Shown in pieces: positions 10,193 to 22,646 of a stretch of DNA of 64,000 nt. Under the pieces are notes generated by a model that was not told where the DNA came from, did not search any database, and saw only the letters and a list, made by a program, of their open reading frames with translations. Numbering within the stretch: the first letter of the stretch is position 1; each line of letters opens with the position of its first letter. The position numbers were made by a program, and so were the translations under genes. The stretch is taken from assembly GCF_029784135.1 (NCBI RefSeq), contig NC_073744.1, positions 78,533,935-78,597,934 of the forward strand, read 5' to 3'. This DNA comes from Toxorhynchites rutilus septentrionalis (taxonomy: Eukaryota; Arthropoda; Insecta; Diptera; Culicidae).

Positions 10193-10790
10193 AAAAAATA
10201 AAAAATAAAATTAGGTTGAGAAATTAATTATGGGAATCAAAACTTGAGAACATTTAAGATTGATGAAATGAAATTTGTGACAATTAAAAATTGAGAAAAT
10301 GAGAAAATTATGAATAAAGGAAATTGAAAATTAAGAAAAAATATTGCTTTTTAAAATACAAAAAAAATAAAAATAGAGAAATTAAAAATCAGAATAAAAT
10401 AAAAAATTGAGAAAAGAATTTTAAAAAACCAAGAAAATGAAAAATTAAATTTAAAAAAATGTATAACTAGAAAATAAAAAAAAAAGAGAAAATAAAATAT
10501 TGAGAAATCCAAAAATAAAAAAAAAAATGTTAGGAAACTAAAGGTTTTGAGAAAATTTAAAATTGAAAAATCTACCAATTGAGAAAATTAAAAATTAGGA
10601 AACATATAAATTCAAAAAATTCAAAATGAAAAAAATGTTAGACTTTAAAAATAAAAAAAACTGTGATTACAAAACTGAGAAAATGAAAAATTAAATTTGT
10701 TTTTCTCATTTTTTTTAAGATTGTGAAATGGAGAATTGGAAAGTTACAAACTTGAGGGAATTATAAATTGATAATATTCAAGGAGCAGTG
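10193..10790. repeat. A-rich degenerate simple repeat, right part
   Basis: The tract continues the same AAAATTGAGAAAATT texture seen before LINE-1. Its minus strand reads as a Phe/Leu-rich open frame, which is a composition artefact. Confidence 0.8.
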
Positions 10791-10947
10791 TCTTCAGGGG
10801 ATAATTTTGCCGTTCATTCGATCACACGAAGCTCCCGAGAGGTTCTAGCTCGTTTTAGCCTCCTCTAATTACAGTCGCCATGTCATAGAAAGGTATAATA
10901 TTGATTGTATTGATAAAAAAAAGTATGAATCCACCAAATTATCTTAA

Positions 10948-11211
10948 TTTTCGTCCATCGAAAAACACTGGGCAATTGTCAGGCGTAAATTGAACAAGTG
11001 CGTCCATCTGATGAAAAGATGGAAAAAGATGACAGATACGATTAACAATGCCACTGTGCAGACAATGATTGGAGGTATTCAGAAGAATCTTTTGAACATT
11101 CTTATCGAAAAAGCAGATGAATATTTTTTTTGTATTTTTTACTTAAAGTTCATTGAAATATACCTACAAATGTATATTTTTACCAATTTTGTACTTTGTT
11201 TCCTCATGTAG
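10948..11211 (+). pseudogene. Relic of a Tc1/mariner-superfamily transposase C-terminus
   Basis: The frame opens FSSIEKHWAIVRRKLNK and continues with KRWKKMTDTINNATVQ. IEKHWAIVRR parallels IEKYWAIMKQ at the catalytic Glu of the D37E element at 60472, so this is probably the third catalytic residue and downstream region of a related IS630/Tc1/mariner transposase. The upstream catalytic domain is missing and a stop lies just before the segment. No terminal repeats were found. Confidence 0.5.
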
Positions 11212-11219
11212 GAGAAATT

Positions 11220-12204
11220 TTGTGCGGCCAGATTATAAATAGTATGGACTTTATGAAAAGTAATACCAGATGTGAAGACATGTCTTTATCTATAACAATA
11301 AACACAAATACACATAGATCAAACACTTCAAAAGTTCCATTGTAACTTTTTTGTTAGTGCCACAATCCTAAAACCACAGAAAAACATTTTTTATATTTCT
11401 TTTTGCTTAATTGATTTTTTAATTTATATAATATGGTTTCTGACGTATCCGGTACTCGCGTCCATCTTGTTTGTGATGCCCGTCTCGATGCTGCCCAATG
11501 TCCAATGTCCTTCGAAGCTGTTCTTCGTAAAGTTGATCCGAAAAAGACAGAATATTTTCTAGCGCCGCTTTATATTTGGCCACCTTCCATCTAAAGCTCT
11601 TATGGTAAATACCCTTTTTCTTTAATCGTTTCCAGAGCATTACTTCATTTCCTCTCGAATGCTTTCGCTACGATTTGGCAGATTGCGTCATTATTATTTT
11701 AGTACCAAATAGGAATATCGGCCTATGCATCGCTAGTCTTTACACACTCAAAATTATCTAAGCATTTTTGCTATGTTATTATTCTACCCCAGCTCTATAC
11801 ACCACAGTTTCATTACTCAAACAATTCGTTATAATGGGAAACTGGGGCAATGTTCAAATCACCTGTATTTGAAGTTCAGTGTATGTGTATGTTTTGTTGT
11901 GTTGTTTTGCGAATGCCGATCTACAAATCACTAAAATTTTCCAGTTTCTGAATTTGAATTAAAGGTCTCATTGAGACATACACTGCTCAGTTCGTATTTG
12001 AGTTGAGTATTGTCTCTTTTTCATAATCACTGCTCTTTCAAGGGAAATTAAATTCGACCAGTTAAAAAGCAGATTTGATAATTTCCATATTAAGTCTCAT
12101 CTTCAACACATGAAAATCACAAAGTAAATTAATTTAGACTTGGCGCTCAGTTCAACGTAATATGTATATTTTATTTTTCGAAATGAGATATTATCATATC
12201 ACTT
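11220..12204. other. Unassigned sequence
   Basis: No recognised gene. A 73-residue minus-strand frame at 11419-11640 has a charged, coding-like composition (for example SFRWKVAKYKAALE), but I do not recognise it and it lacks visible signals. Confidence 0.3.
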
Positions 12205-12594
12205 TGTTACGGCGAACCTGGGCGACTGCTGGCGGACACGACGATAATACGGTGGAATTCGATGCAATGGTGGACAAAGTTTTTTTCGGGATCTAATAAT
12301 GAGCGGCAAAGCGTCGAAGTCCAATTATGTTTTAATAAAACCTCTCTTGTCGAAAAATATATCTTTATTCGATCACGTATCGATCAGAACTGAGCGATAA
12401 CTATCTGCCCAACCTCGATAGCCGTCGGTTTCCCGCGCAACGATCGGGTGGGAGAAAGATAGAGAACGGAAATAGCGAATGATAAGCAATCGTTCTTAAA
12501 TCAAACTCAAATCCTATACGCAATCGTAATCTTAAATTTCCTAAACTAACATCCTAGTACAGAAATATAATAAAAGATCGACCAAAAAATTACA
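12205..12594 (+). mobile_element. Possible solo LTR
   Basis: The block begins TGTTACGGCGAACC and ends AATTACA, giving the TG...CA ends typical of LTRs. It contains an AATAAAAG polyadenylation-like site near its 3' end and is more GC-rich than its surroundings. No flanking 4-5 bp duplication is evident and no internal retrotransposon sequence is nearby, so this is tentative. Confidence 0.35.
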
Positions 12595-15586
12595 TTGGTC
12601 AAATATATACTCCATGGTCACATGGTCAATCATTCAAAATCTTGGTCTAAACAAATATATTTTTTGCACACTAATTTGAATGTTTCGTATTTTTTTATTT
12701 CTCTCTGTTAAGTTGCATCATCCTTAATTAGAATGGTCTGAAAATAGGCAGTGATTGTGAACCTGGCAGCAGCAGATATGGTGATGACTATGAGCGGATC
12801 AGGACCAACGACAAAGTATTTCTATATTTATCCAGGTACCACTCCTGAAAAGCAGAACAACGAGATTTAAAGAAAACTGATTTTTTTTCGACAAGAAAAT
12901 TTTTACACGACTTATGTGATTTGCGATCTATGTTCAACTGATCGAAGAGCTCGAGCCTTTGTCCAAAATTGGTGATCGGAATATTGAGACACGATCGAGA
13001 AGTAATCGTGTGCGAAAGAGAGGCTAATTAAATTTCCTTACTCTACAAACTTAACGATTTGAGCTCAAAAATATTTCACAGGATACTCACAATTCATTTT
13101 TAAATTGGGTTCTAAATTCAAATACAATTGTTATCTGCTTCCAATTAAATCGGAAGCTCTCCAACAGGCAATTTTTTTTTTAATTTTGCGTAATTATTTG
13201 ATTTTTCTTGGACGTAGGACTACGTCTAACAGGATGATGAGGGGTTAAAATGAAAATGAAATAATAAAAGATTTCGATCGCCATTTCCATTTCCTAATAG
13301 AACGCAAAACTGTTCGCAGCATCCCCATTCTATTAATCATAGCATAAGTATAAATAAACAATGGAACTAAAAACAGATTCAGAATTAAGCTTCTTTAAAA
13401 AAATGTAACTGAGCCTATTCAAATAAGCGATTCACGCATACGGTAACATTCGCTATACTGCAATGAAAATTAGAGGCAATGAATAATCCGATTTTTTTTT
13501 AAATTTGCTACTTAACATCCTCTGACCTAACACCGACCAAATAAGACTAATAATCTTCGTGAAAATATTTAAATTTGCACTAAAAAATGTGACAAAAATA
13601 AGCTCGTTATGCATTTACTTTCTCTTGGACAGTCTCTTCTTTCCCTCGTCGGTAACTGGCCTGTTTTCCTTTCATCCCAGAGTGCAAATCGCTCGCCTTC
13701 CGTACCAACAAAACCGACGACCGTATGCAACTCTGCATCGTAGAGCATCCCGAAAGACCATAGCTGGCTTGTTTAATCATCTATTATGCAACAAGGTTGT
13801 AGAAGCATTCTTCGTCGGAATTTACGGCACGGCACCGGCTGACGACCCGGGTCCAACCCAGCTGCAACCCACTTCACGACCAACGACATAATGAGTCGCA
13901 AACATGGGCAAAAGAAACTAATATGTGGCGCACAGTAATTTCTGCTATTCACAAATACACACATATACACATACATACATATACACACACACACACTAGA
14001 TGGGTACACCCTCGCATGGTGAAGGGTCGTACGTAAATATGGGACGATGGGGTATGAAATATAGATGAAGAGGTTGGCCCTGCAGGCTGGATTCCGTACA
14101 GGCGATTAAATTGCTGGTGATACATGATGTATAGGGCCTTTCGGAGCTTTTGCGTTACAATCGAGAGCATTCTTCAAGAACGACGTTAGTGAAGCTGACT
14201 ATGAAATAAGGAGCTCAGCGGAATTCGATTCAGTAAATCGAGGAATTGGACAACATCCAGGGCGGAATTAAAAAAGTGTTTGTGTTCCTATTTATTTTTT
14301 TCGTGACAATTTCCATTTCAATAGGACAGGATGAATCTGCTGCTAACGATGGGCCACTGTGGGGGAATTATTCTCTGGAATATCACTAGTATGTACACTA
14401 GAGTGCCAATGAATGCGAAAAAGTGACCCTCGAATTTCATAAAAATGTTGATAATCACGAAAAACTATCCTATCAAAATATCAGCTCAATCAGACTTCAT
14501 TTACTAGTGTCGCACAGCGGTCAAGGTTCGAGTTTTTTTGAACCGAAAAATCACGAAAGGGGGTGAGGGGGGTGGGGAATAGTACATGAAATCGGGCAAA
14601 TACCAGGATTTTTCATTCTGTCAAATATATACCAGGAACTCTTTTAAAAAAATGCTTTATTTATCATCTAAATTTATATTATCGTGGCCGAGTAAACCCA
14701 GCAAACATTGGATCGTATAACAAGCGTATATACAGCATCATGTATCCGATATCTAAGGTGGTATATGATGAGCCTAACTAGCATATACAAGCAAAAGTGG
14801 AGACGATATACATACATGGGAAATGTTTGCGAATTAGTTTTGATAAATATACCACTCATGTATGCATCTAGTACGACTATTTTCATACGTATATATGATT
14901 CATTGCCGATTTTTCTTTTTTTACTGTGTCTTGAAAATTGATCACCCCCTGTTGCTTATGCAACGAAGAAAAACAATCGGTTCCGAAATTTTCAACGAAT
15001 GTTGTATTTACGTTAAAATTTCCTGTAATATTTTCATTTTAGTTTCACAAAATCTATACTATTTTTATATTAACTTACGTTTTGTAAACTTCTTCTCGTT
15101 TAGCCCGAAATTCACTTAAATAGATTGTCCAATGAATCTGAGCGATACACTGTTTCAGAGAATTGTTACAAATTAGTCACATTCTAATTTTTCCTTAATT
15201 ATATAAAAATTTACCGTATATTGTAACAAAATAGTGTGGAGACAATGTGGAGACAACTAGGCACTCAACCTATAAGCTACCAAATAATAAATTCATCTTG
15301 AAGCTAGTTCTTCTCCACTCACTGTATCAACGATCGGTAAATTAGGATGGAAATATTACTGTATTATAAACTTTTGTATGTATGAAAATTATACTCTGTA
15401 TAAATTATTGACTTCAAGCCCATGCGTTCACTCCTAACAAACTTTGGAACAAAATGAATCCCCATCTCCTGATTGATCTCTCTTACACCGAGTAATTGTA
15501 TTTGCCATCAAAGTTTTATTTTAGAGGTGCGCTCGCTGACAAGGGGCGCTCGCAACACCCCCATCAAACAAACCAAATTCTTAGTT
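12595..15586. other. Unassigned sequence with isolated repeat ends and a CA/TA microsatellite
   Basis: No gene is supported. An isolated family A left end (GACGTAGGACTACGTC) lies at 13211-13226. A degenerate CA/TA microsatellite lies at about 13950-14000. The stretch near 14400-14580 has the look of a dispersed repeat, judged only from composition and phrasing. Short open frames lack known motifs. Confidence 0.35.
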
Positions 15587-15760
15587 TGGTTTATTTGAAA
15601 TTATAACCCAGAAAGTTCATAGGAACGATCCCAATTGTAAAGAATTGTTGTCCATCTGTCTGAGAACAATTTGCTCCCACAATGAATTCAGAAAGTAGTA
15701 TTACAGACTTAAATATTATTTGTAAATTAACTTGGCAACCTTGCCAAGCCAAATAAACCA
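15587..15760. repeat. Short inverted repeat, possible small MITE
   Basis: TTGGTTTATTTG near 15587 is repeated inverted as CAAATAAACCAA near 15749. A second nested inverted pair, AACCAAA with TTTGGTT, lies just upstream of the left arm. No target duplication was identified. Confidence 0.3.
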
Positions 15761-16283
15761 AGGCGCTTTGAAGTATACAACCGGGCGGTCAATACGAAAG
15801 AACCATTCTACAGTCATCTTAAAGCTCTGTAGTGTTTGTTTTTCCAGTAAAAGTACCAGTACTAGTGGAAGCTTAATACCACTAAGCTCATTGAGAGAAT
15901 GCAGACTTTCAAAAGCTTGTGTTCAACCTCTCTCTTATGCTTCAGGCAAACACTTCCTTCCGTACTGTTTTCATATACCCCTCCTCTATTCAACTTAGTG
16001 ATCAAAAGACCCCACCTTGTACCAGAGATCCGTCTTGAAATAAACATGAAATAAACAGTCTTGATGTATCAAATTCATAATATGATGTAATATGTCCTCA
16101 ATTAAGATCTAATATGATTTACTGTTGAAAGATATTCCACAGCACGTAACACGATTTTTCGCAGTACTACATTGATTCAAATTATACGTTTTTGTGACGC
16201 TCGAGCTGCATCTTCCTGAAAGGAAAGACGACTTAATTTGTCGAGATAAATGAAATCAAAATTTTTGCATTTTATACATTATA

Positions 16284-17655
16284 CACTCTGTCCAACTTCT
16301 GTAAGACCAGGTGATGATCTTGCTGCTTTGTGCCATTGTAAACAATCAATGCTTCAACTTATGTTCTAGTGTGTGGGTATTGGTGAACATCATACACTGC
16401 ATGATTTTCATATGTGTGTGTGCAGGCGCTGAGCGTAAATGAAAGGTTTTGTGTTTTTCAAGTGTCAAGTTTCTATAAGACATTTTTCCGTTGTTATGAT
16501 CAATAAATCTGGAAAATGCCGAAGCGAAAGTGCTCACGGAGAGGAAAGAAAGACAAATCGATGCATTTCACCATGAAAATGTTGGTGTCAGAGAAATTTC
16601 TCGTCGAATTTGACGATCCTTTCAAGTAGGGCTCAATTATTTGGCGAATCCTCAAGAACACGGTAAGAAGGAGAGAGCTCCACGTAAATCGAAGCTCTCT
16701 GACCGGAACAAGCGAGAAATAGCAAGATCAGCTTCGAATACCTCATAATCGGTTATGCAAATAAAGCAATATTCCAATTTAAATGTTACTCGTTTGACAA
16801 TTCGTCAAGTTTTGGTAAAAAATCCTCACATAAAGAGGGCCTAAAGGGTTGAAGCTGCTTATCTTACAACATCTCACATCGGAAGACTTCTGAGGTTTAT
16901 CAATGCTCACATGAACCGACAGTGGGGCTTGGTTATGACAAAGAATGTATTTTTTTCTATATACCATGATGGAAAGTTCTTCAATGTATAGGTTATCTTC
17001 GCTGACGAAAAAAAGTTCAATTTGGATGGTGCTGATGGTTTCAACGGGTACTGGCGTGATTTACGGAAGGAGGAACATTATTTTTCAACCAGGAATTTTG
17101 GTGGATTCTCGTGCATGATTTGGGCGGGATTTTGTGCAAGCTTTCACATAATTCAAGGATTACATACATGTTTTGGAATCCTTTCTCCGACTCTTTTTGT
17201 GTGGATATCATCACAATAAATTCACATTCCAGCAAAATAATGCTACTATTCATATTAGCAAGGAAACTACGCAATGGATTAAGTATCAAAAACTTTTTTT
17301 TTGATTGGTCGGCTCGCTTTCTAGATTTGAATCATGTTTAAAATCTTAGGGGAATTGCACGCAGAATCTACACTGAGGGAAAACGGTACACCACGATTGA
17401 AGAGCTCAAGGATCAAGGCAATTTCGGAAACATGGAAAAATATCGAGAAATTCGTTCAACAGAATTTGGTGAATAGTATTCCAACACGAATTTAGATTAT
17501 TAGCCGTATTAAAAAGTTTTTCATTTCTTGATGTTTTGAATTTTTCATTGAAAATTCATAATAATGAATTTTGAATTGGTTTTATAGAAACTGGGCAGCT
17601 GAAATAATCATATTTAGGCACAATAAATAAACAAACAACTCATTTGAACGAAGTA
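16284..17655 (+). mobile_element. Tc1-like transposon copy 1, 3' end lost
   Basis: The left terminal repeat begins CACTCTGTCCAACTTCTG after a TA. The interior aligns with the copy at 21372 through to about 17650. There the alignment stops at a GAAGTA microsatellite and the right terminal repeat is absent. The copy cannot be mobilised as it stands. Confidence 0.8.
16517..17512 (+). pseudogene. Tc1-like transposase relic (copy 1)
   Basis: This is the broken gene for a DDE transposase that would bind the terminal repeats and cut out the element. Compared with the 21620 copy it has a 1-base deletion within the first few codons and a TAG where the other reads CAAGTAATG. Recognisable parts are the N-terminal helix-turn-helix region (FHHENVGVREISR) and the first catalytic segment (VIFADEKKFNLDG). 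At the second catalytic position it reads QQNNATIH, so Asp appears replaced by Asn. An intron-like GT...AG interval precedes VIFADE, as in the second copy. Confidence 0.75.
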
Positions 17656-17684
17656 GAAGTAGAAGTAGAAGTAGAAGTAGAAGT
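17650..17684. repeat. (GAAGTA)n microsatellite
   Basis: About five and a half copies of GAAGTA sit exactly at the point where Tc1 copy 1 loses its 3' end. Confidence 0.9.
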
Positions 17685-17779
17685 CGTTTGAATTACTTCT
17701 CTTAGTACCTTGAAGAATAGAATACTCTACTATGAATATAACAAGTGTTTTTTTAATGAATAATAAAATAAGTGGATTA

Positions 17780-17880
17780 TATCTATGAAATAACCGTAAG
17801 GCTGACGTGGGACTACCGTTGAATTAGTAATAATTTGTTTGTATTGATTAATTTATTGATTGAATGAAACAATTTCCAAA
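17780..17880 (-). repeat. Isolated family A right end (decayed)
   Basis: Read on the minus strand this carries the diverged right-end signature of family A: an inverted TAGTCCCACGTCAG followed by CTTACGGTTAT. The adjoining sequence resembles the A3 interior near its right end. The rest of the element is not recognisable. Confidence 0.45.
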
Positions 17881-17884
17881 TTCA

Positions 17885-20035
17885 ATTGAATTAAACATAT
17901 TTGTTGTGTAAGTAAAGAATTTGAACAAACGCCATGTAATGTAAGGTACATTGGTTTTGATGGCTTCGATATTTAATATGAATATTTTAAGGAAAATACA
18001 CTGGATTGTTTTTGATTTTCTTTTTTTCGCGCGATAATTATTTTCTTTTCATAGAATTATTTGACATTAAATATTTATTCATATTATCTATGTTTTCCTT
18101 TAGTTTAAACTTCTTTTTTATTGTTTAGTACTACTTTCATTCTCTAATGATTCTTTAACGCAAATGCACAATTAGTCGTCCGCAAAGACCCAAAGTTTGG
18201 CGATTCCTGGTATATATGTTGTCGAAGTCCCATAGCATTTTTGCTCTTGAAATTAATATTCAACGGGTACAAATCAAACCAACCGTGGTAAGCGCGATCA
18301 ATGCAGCTAGTTTTTGGGATAGTTTTTCGCACGATTCTATCTGGAATGGTGATCAACGGGAAATGATTCGAATGCTCATCGAACGGTATCAGACAACGAT
18401 TGCTGGTGATGATTATGGGAAATGCGTTGGCGACAGCCGGCGAGTCCCGTTTTGGGACAATCAATCGTTTATTCATCAGAATTAATCAGTTTCGAAACGG
18501 GTTTTGTTGTGGTTTCAGCATAGGTGATGATTATTTTGAAACTGGTACAACCGGTATTCGCCCAAATAAACGAGCTGGACAGGCTGGACATGCATCCAGA
18601 TTCGCACGAAAGCTACGAAAATGATGATATTTAAATCGACACGTGATTCAATTGCACATGGCGATAGAAACGGAATTATAATGGGGAATTAATGCTGTTG
18701 TGCGTGACAGATTTTCAGATTTTTGTGGGTCCCAATTGTCACAATTCCCATCATTCTCGGTTTGAGAATTGCCGGATCGGGCAGACTTAATCCGATCTAA
18801 TTATGATATTTATTATTGAATTTGCACATCATTTACAAAATATAGTGAACGTAGTAGATTGTAAAAAAAATCCAGTCCAGTCCAGAATTGCCGAGAAGAA
18901 GAAAAATACTGGTATGGTATAAGGAAATACCTCATTCGCAACGCAAGTAGCACTCACTTCAGAAATTATACTGATGCTGCATCGACACAATGTTGTAAAA
19001 TTTCCACCCGAGAGGAAAAACCGAAAGCGGGCGGGTTTAACGTCGAGCCGTCAGGACCACCGTCGGTTTTTTGCTTTCCGTACTAATGTGTGTCAAAACG
19101 GAATGATGTCCACAAGGCAACGAGAAAGTCCAAACATCTGAGCACATGATTTTTTGGGGATCAAGGCACTACTTCAGAATGCGGCAATTTCAGAATATCT
19201 GCGATAAAAAAGCTTAAAAATGCAACGACATGCAACTGTAATTTTCCTCCTGTAGGGAATGGTACTCGATTTTCCCCCCGAAGCAGTATCAATGCATCGT
19301 ACGGTACCACCGGGTCCAAACAAGGATTTGGTTTCAGATTTCCTATCCAATCCGTTAGATAAGAGCCTCATCAAAGTCATAACAGTGTACCATTTCGAAG
19401 GAGCGATCAAAGAAATGAAACGAAAACAATTCCTCATCGGCGACCCGGGTCCCAGAATAGGGATGTTTTATGAATTATTTACACTTGCCCGGAACGAGGA
19501 TTCAACTAGGTCAACCGAGTTTCCTTCTGTCGCGATGTTACTTCGAGTCTCGCGTTTCGCGCAGGAGTGAAAGAACCACCGACAGAACAATTTTCTTGAT
19601 TGAAACAGTTGTTCTCGGCGCCGACATCTTCTCCGGAAAATATTTATAGTCGACTCGAATCGAAGATTGATTACCTCGGCAGGTATATACTATGAGTGTT
19701 CCTCTTGTTTATCCTTCACTTGTTTGGATTGAAATGTTTGTGCCTTTTAGTATTCAATTTTGAATTACATCAGTTTCGAATGCCAAAAAATACATGAACC
19801 TCAACAAATCACCTTTTGCACTTTCTTTTTTATGAACCCTAAATAAATTCAGCAGAACTGCGTCAGCAACCGTAGGAAAGTACTTCGCGCTAAACTTTTT
19901 TTTAATGCAAGCTCAACCAATATATTTCGGGCTATCTATAATCTATTATCGATCTATTCTTTCAATGTTTTTCTTGCACGTTTATTGGAAACTTTTCCTA
20001 GTCTCAGTTGACCTTCACCTTTTATTTTTCCACCC
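17885..20035. other. Unassigned sequence
   Basis: No gene is recognised. Open frames of 60-103 residues occur on both strands around 18144-18624 and 19174-19570. They overlap each other, and I see no domain, splice or promoter context to choose between them. Confidence 0.3.
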
Positions 20036-20132
20036 TTGAACTATACCGGAGAATCAACAGGCTTACAACGGTTCGAAGGAATGTACAGAAAAGAAGAGAT
20101 TGTTTTTATGACAGGTGTTAGTTTTTATTACG

Positions 20133-20296
20133 GAACAAGAAGGAGAGGAGCCCAGCGAGCGAGGTGGTTGGACCAGGTGGAGCAGGACTTGGCAAGAATC
20201 GGTGCAGCCGGGAGTTGGAGAACTGCAGCCATGGACCGAGTTTATTGGAGAAGAGTAGTGAATCAGATCTATTCTCAATGGAATGTAGAGTCATAG
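20133..20296 (+). pseudogene. LINE ORF2 C-terminal relic
   Basis: The frame reads GTRRRGAQRARWLDQVEQ, then WRTAAMDRVYWRRVVNQ, and stops before an A-rich AATAAATAAATAG tail. The Arg/Trp-rich phrase with a terminal W-R-R-V-V/I is the usual extreme C-terminus of many insect LINE polyproteins. Everything upstream has been lost, as expected of a 5'-truncated insertion. Clade cannot be assigned. Confidence 0.6.
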
Positions 20297-20299
20297 TAA

Positions 20300-21337
20300 T
20301 TAAAAATAAATAAATAGTTTGTATTACATGAAACTGGAAGAAGGTAACAGTAATGTTAGTACACAAACGAGGATTATGTGTGAGGCACGTTGAGAGTGTG
20401 AATCTGTTTGGTTTCATTTATATAAAATTTCAATTGCCACAATATCTCTTCTAATCATTGCCATGAATGTGTCTTCGCCACATTATAAACGACACAATTT
20501 TGGAAGTAATTAAACTTACAGTGAACACGTTGCTATCTTTTGTTGACCCCATTTTTATCCCCTCCTGTGGTCGACATTGCAAAGAAAATCTCTCGCTTTC
20601 CCGCTTATTCGAACAAACACATACTCATACACGTGGGAGGATGCACTCCAGGCTTCGTCGGCTGGAGCGAGGAATCAAATTCAGGTCGGACAAGTCCGTG
20701 AATTATCGCACCATGTAGAATCGATAAATTTCTGCTTGTCCATAAAATATCGATGCGGGGAATTCAGCTGTGGCCGCACGTGTTGAGCGTACATTTTGCT
20801 CGAATCTGGGCCTTTGCCGAATGAATTGTTAACGAGCTATTTTTTTTTTCATAATTACATTGGCTAGAGTAATTATATGATTTTCTGGCGGCGATGCTGT
20901 TTTTATGTCGAATATGGCGCATTGGAATCATAAATATGTTGACCGAGAATTCATTCATTTTAATAAAATATTTGCCCTGAATGTTCACGGCATTGACAAT
21001 GTGAGTTACATAGTTACATAACCATATGACCCATTGTTCAAAACCTTATTGTTTATTCAAATTCTTCATTCAAAGTACGCCTGATTCCGAGATAAAATAC
21101 ATTAGCAAATAAAACAATTCACGTCCTGTTTCGAAATCATCTTCAGCTCTTAGCTCTCAGCTCTCTTCTGTCAACTGGAAACGGATATCTCGAAGGAATT
21201 AATTGAATTTTCGAAAAAGAAAACTCACCCGGAGGCATATCACATTACATTACGGTGATTATTTGATGATTTTTTTCCGAGTATTAGGTCAGAATTCATT
21301 CACAATTGAGGCCTAATGCGGCGGAGTGAAAAATTCA
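20300..21337. other. Unassigned sequence
   Basis: I see no gene or recognisable repeat in this stretch. Confidence 0.35.
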
Positions 21338-21367
21338 CGATTTTGACGTAGGATTTCGTCGAACAGG
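21338..21367. repeat. Family A/B left end, cut short by the Tc1 insertion
   Basis: TTTTGACGTAGGATTTCGTC matches the left terminus of family B. The Tc1 element at 21372 starts a few bases later. The right-hand remainder of this repeat cannot be followed beyond the Tc1 copy. Confidence 0.45.
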
Positions 21368-21619
21368 GATACACTCTGTCCAATTTCTATAAGACCAGGT
21401 GGTGATTTGGCTGCTTCGTGCCATGGTAAACAAACAATACTTCAACTTATATTCTAGTGTATTGGTATTGGTGAACACCATACACTGCATGATTTTCATA
21501 TGTGTGTGTGCAAGCGCTGAGCGTAAACCAAAGGTTTTGCATTTTCCAAGTGTCAAGTTTCTATAAGACCAGTTACATTTTTCCGTTGTTTGAGTTGTTT
21601 TTATCAATAAATCTGGAAA

Positions 21620-22646
21620 ATGCCGAAGAAAAAAGTGCTCGCGGAGAGAAAAGAAAGACAAATCGATGCATTTCACCAAGAAAATATTGGTATCAGAGAA
21701 ATTTCTCGTCGGAATGGACGATCCCATCAAGTAATGCTCAATTATTTGACGAATCCTCAAGGACACGGTAAGAAGGAAAGAGCTCCACGTAAATCGAAGC
21801 TCTCTGACCGGGATAAGCGGGAAATAGCTAGAACAGCTTCGAATACCTCAAAATCGATTATGCAAGTTAAGCAATATTTCAATTTAAATGTTACTTGGAT
21901 TATTCGTGAAGTTTTGGTAAAAAATCCTCACATGAAGAGGGTTCATAAGGTTAAAGCTCCTCATCTTACATCATCTCACATCGGAAGTCGTCTGAGTTTT
22001 GCCAAAGCTCACATGAACCGACAGTGGGACATGGTATGTTGTGACAAAGAACGTTTCCAACAGAATACATTTTCCTATATACCATAACGAAAAGTTCTTC
22101 AATGTATAGGTTATCTTCACTGACGATAAAAAGTTCAATTTGGATGGTTCTGATGGTTTCAACTGGTACTGCCATGATTTACGGAAGAAGGAACAGTATT
22201 TTTCAACCAAAAATTTTGGTGGAAGCTCGTACATGCTTTGTGCGGGATTTCGTGAAACCTGAAAGCTCAAGATAGCTTTCACATCATTCAAGGATTACAT
22301 ATATGTTCTGGAATCCTCTCTCCTACCGTTTTTGCGTGGATATCATGAAAAAAAATTCACATATCATACCATATTCATATCAGCAAGGTAACTAAGCAAT
22401 GGATTAGGGACGAAAAACTTAATTTTTTTGACTGGTTGGCTCGCTTTCCAGATTTGAATCTTGTTTAAAATCTTAGGGGGATCCTTGTACGCAGAATCTA
22501 CACTGAGGGAAAACGGTACTCCACGATTGAAGAGCTCAGGGTCGCACAAGGACAGTATCGAGAAAATCGTTCAGCAGCATTTGGTAAATAGTATTCCAAC
22601 ACGATTTTCCAAGGTTATTAGTCGAAATGGCAAGGTTACAAATTAA
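21620..22646 (+). pseudogene. Tc1-like transposase, disrupted (copy 2)
   Basis: The first exon-like part (21620-22033, 138 codons) holds the N-terminal helix-turn-helix region. After a 76-base GT...AG interval the frame resumes as VIFTDDKKFNLDGSDGFNWY, with the first catalytic Asp. It is then stopped by a TGA about 50 codons later. Further downstream WLARFPDLN corresponds to the usual WPARSPDLNP, followed by a stop, and ISRNGKVTN forms the C-terminus. The second catalytic Asp is not identifiable. The gene is dead but recent enough that most of the family signature can be read. Confidence 0.8.
22034..22109 (+). other. Intron-like interval in the Tc1 transposase
   Basis: It begins GTATGT and ends TGTATAG, lies exactly between two codons (phase 0), and removing it joins WDM to VIFTDD in frame. 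Tc1 transposases normally read straight through this point. The same interval is present in copy 1 near 16930-17000, so it predates the split of these copies. Confidence 0.6.

Noticed and set aside
10351..10578. 75-residue Phe-rich minus-strand frame as a membrane protein
   Set aside because: It is the complement of an A-rich simple repeat; composition alone explains it.
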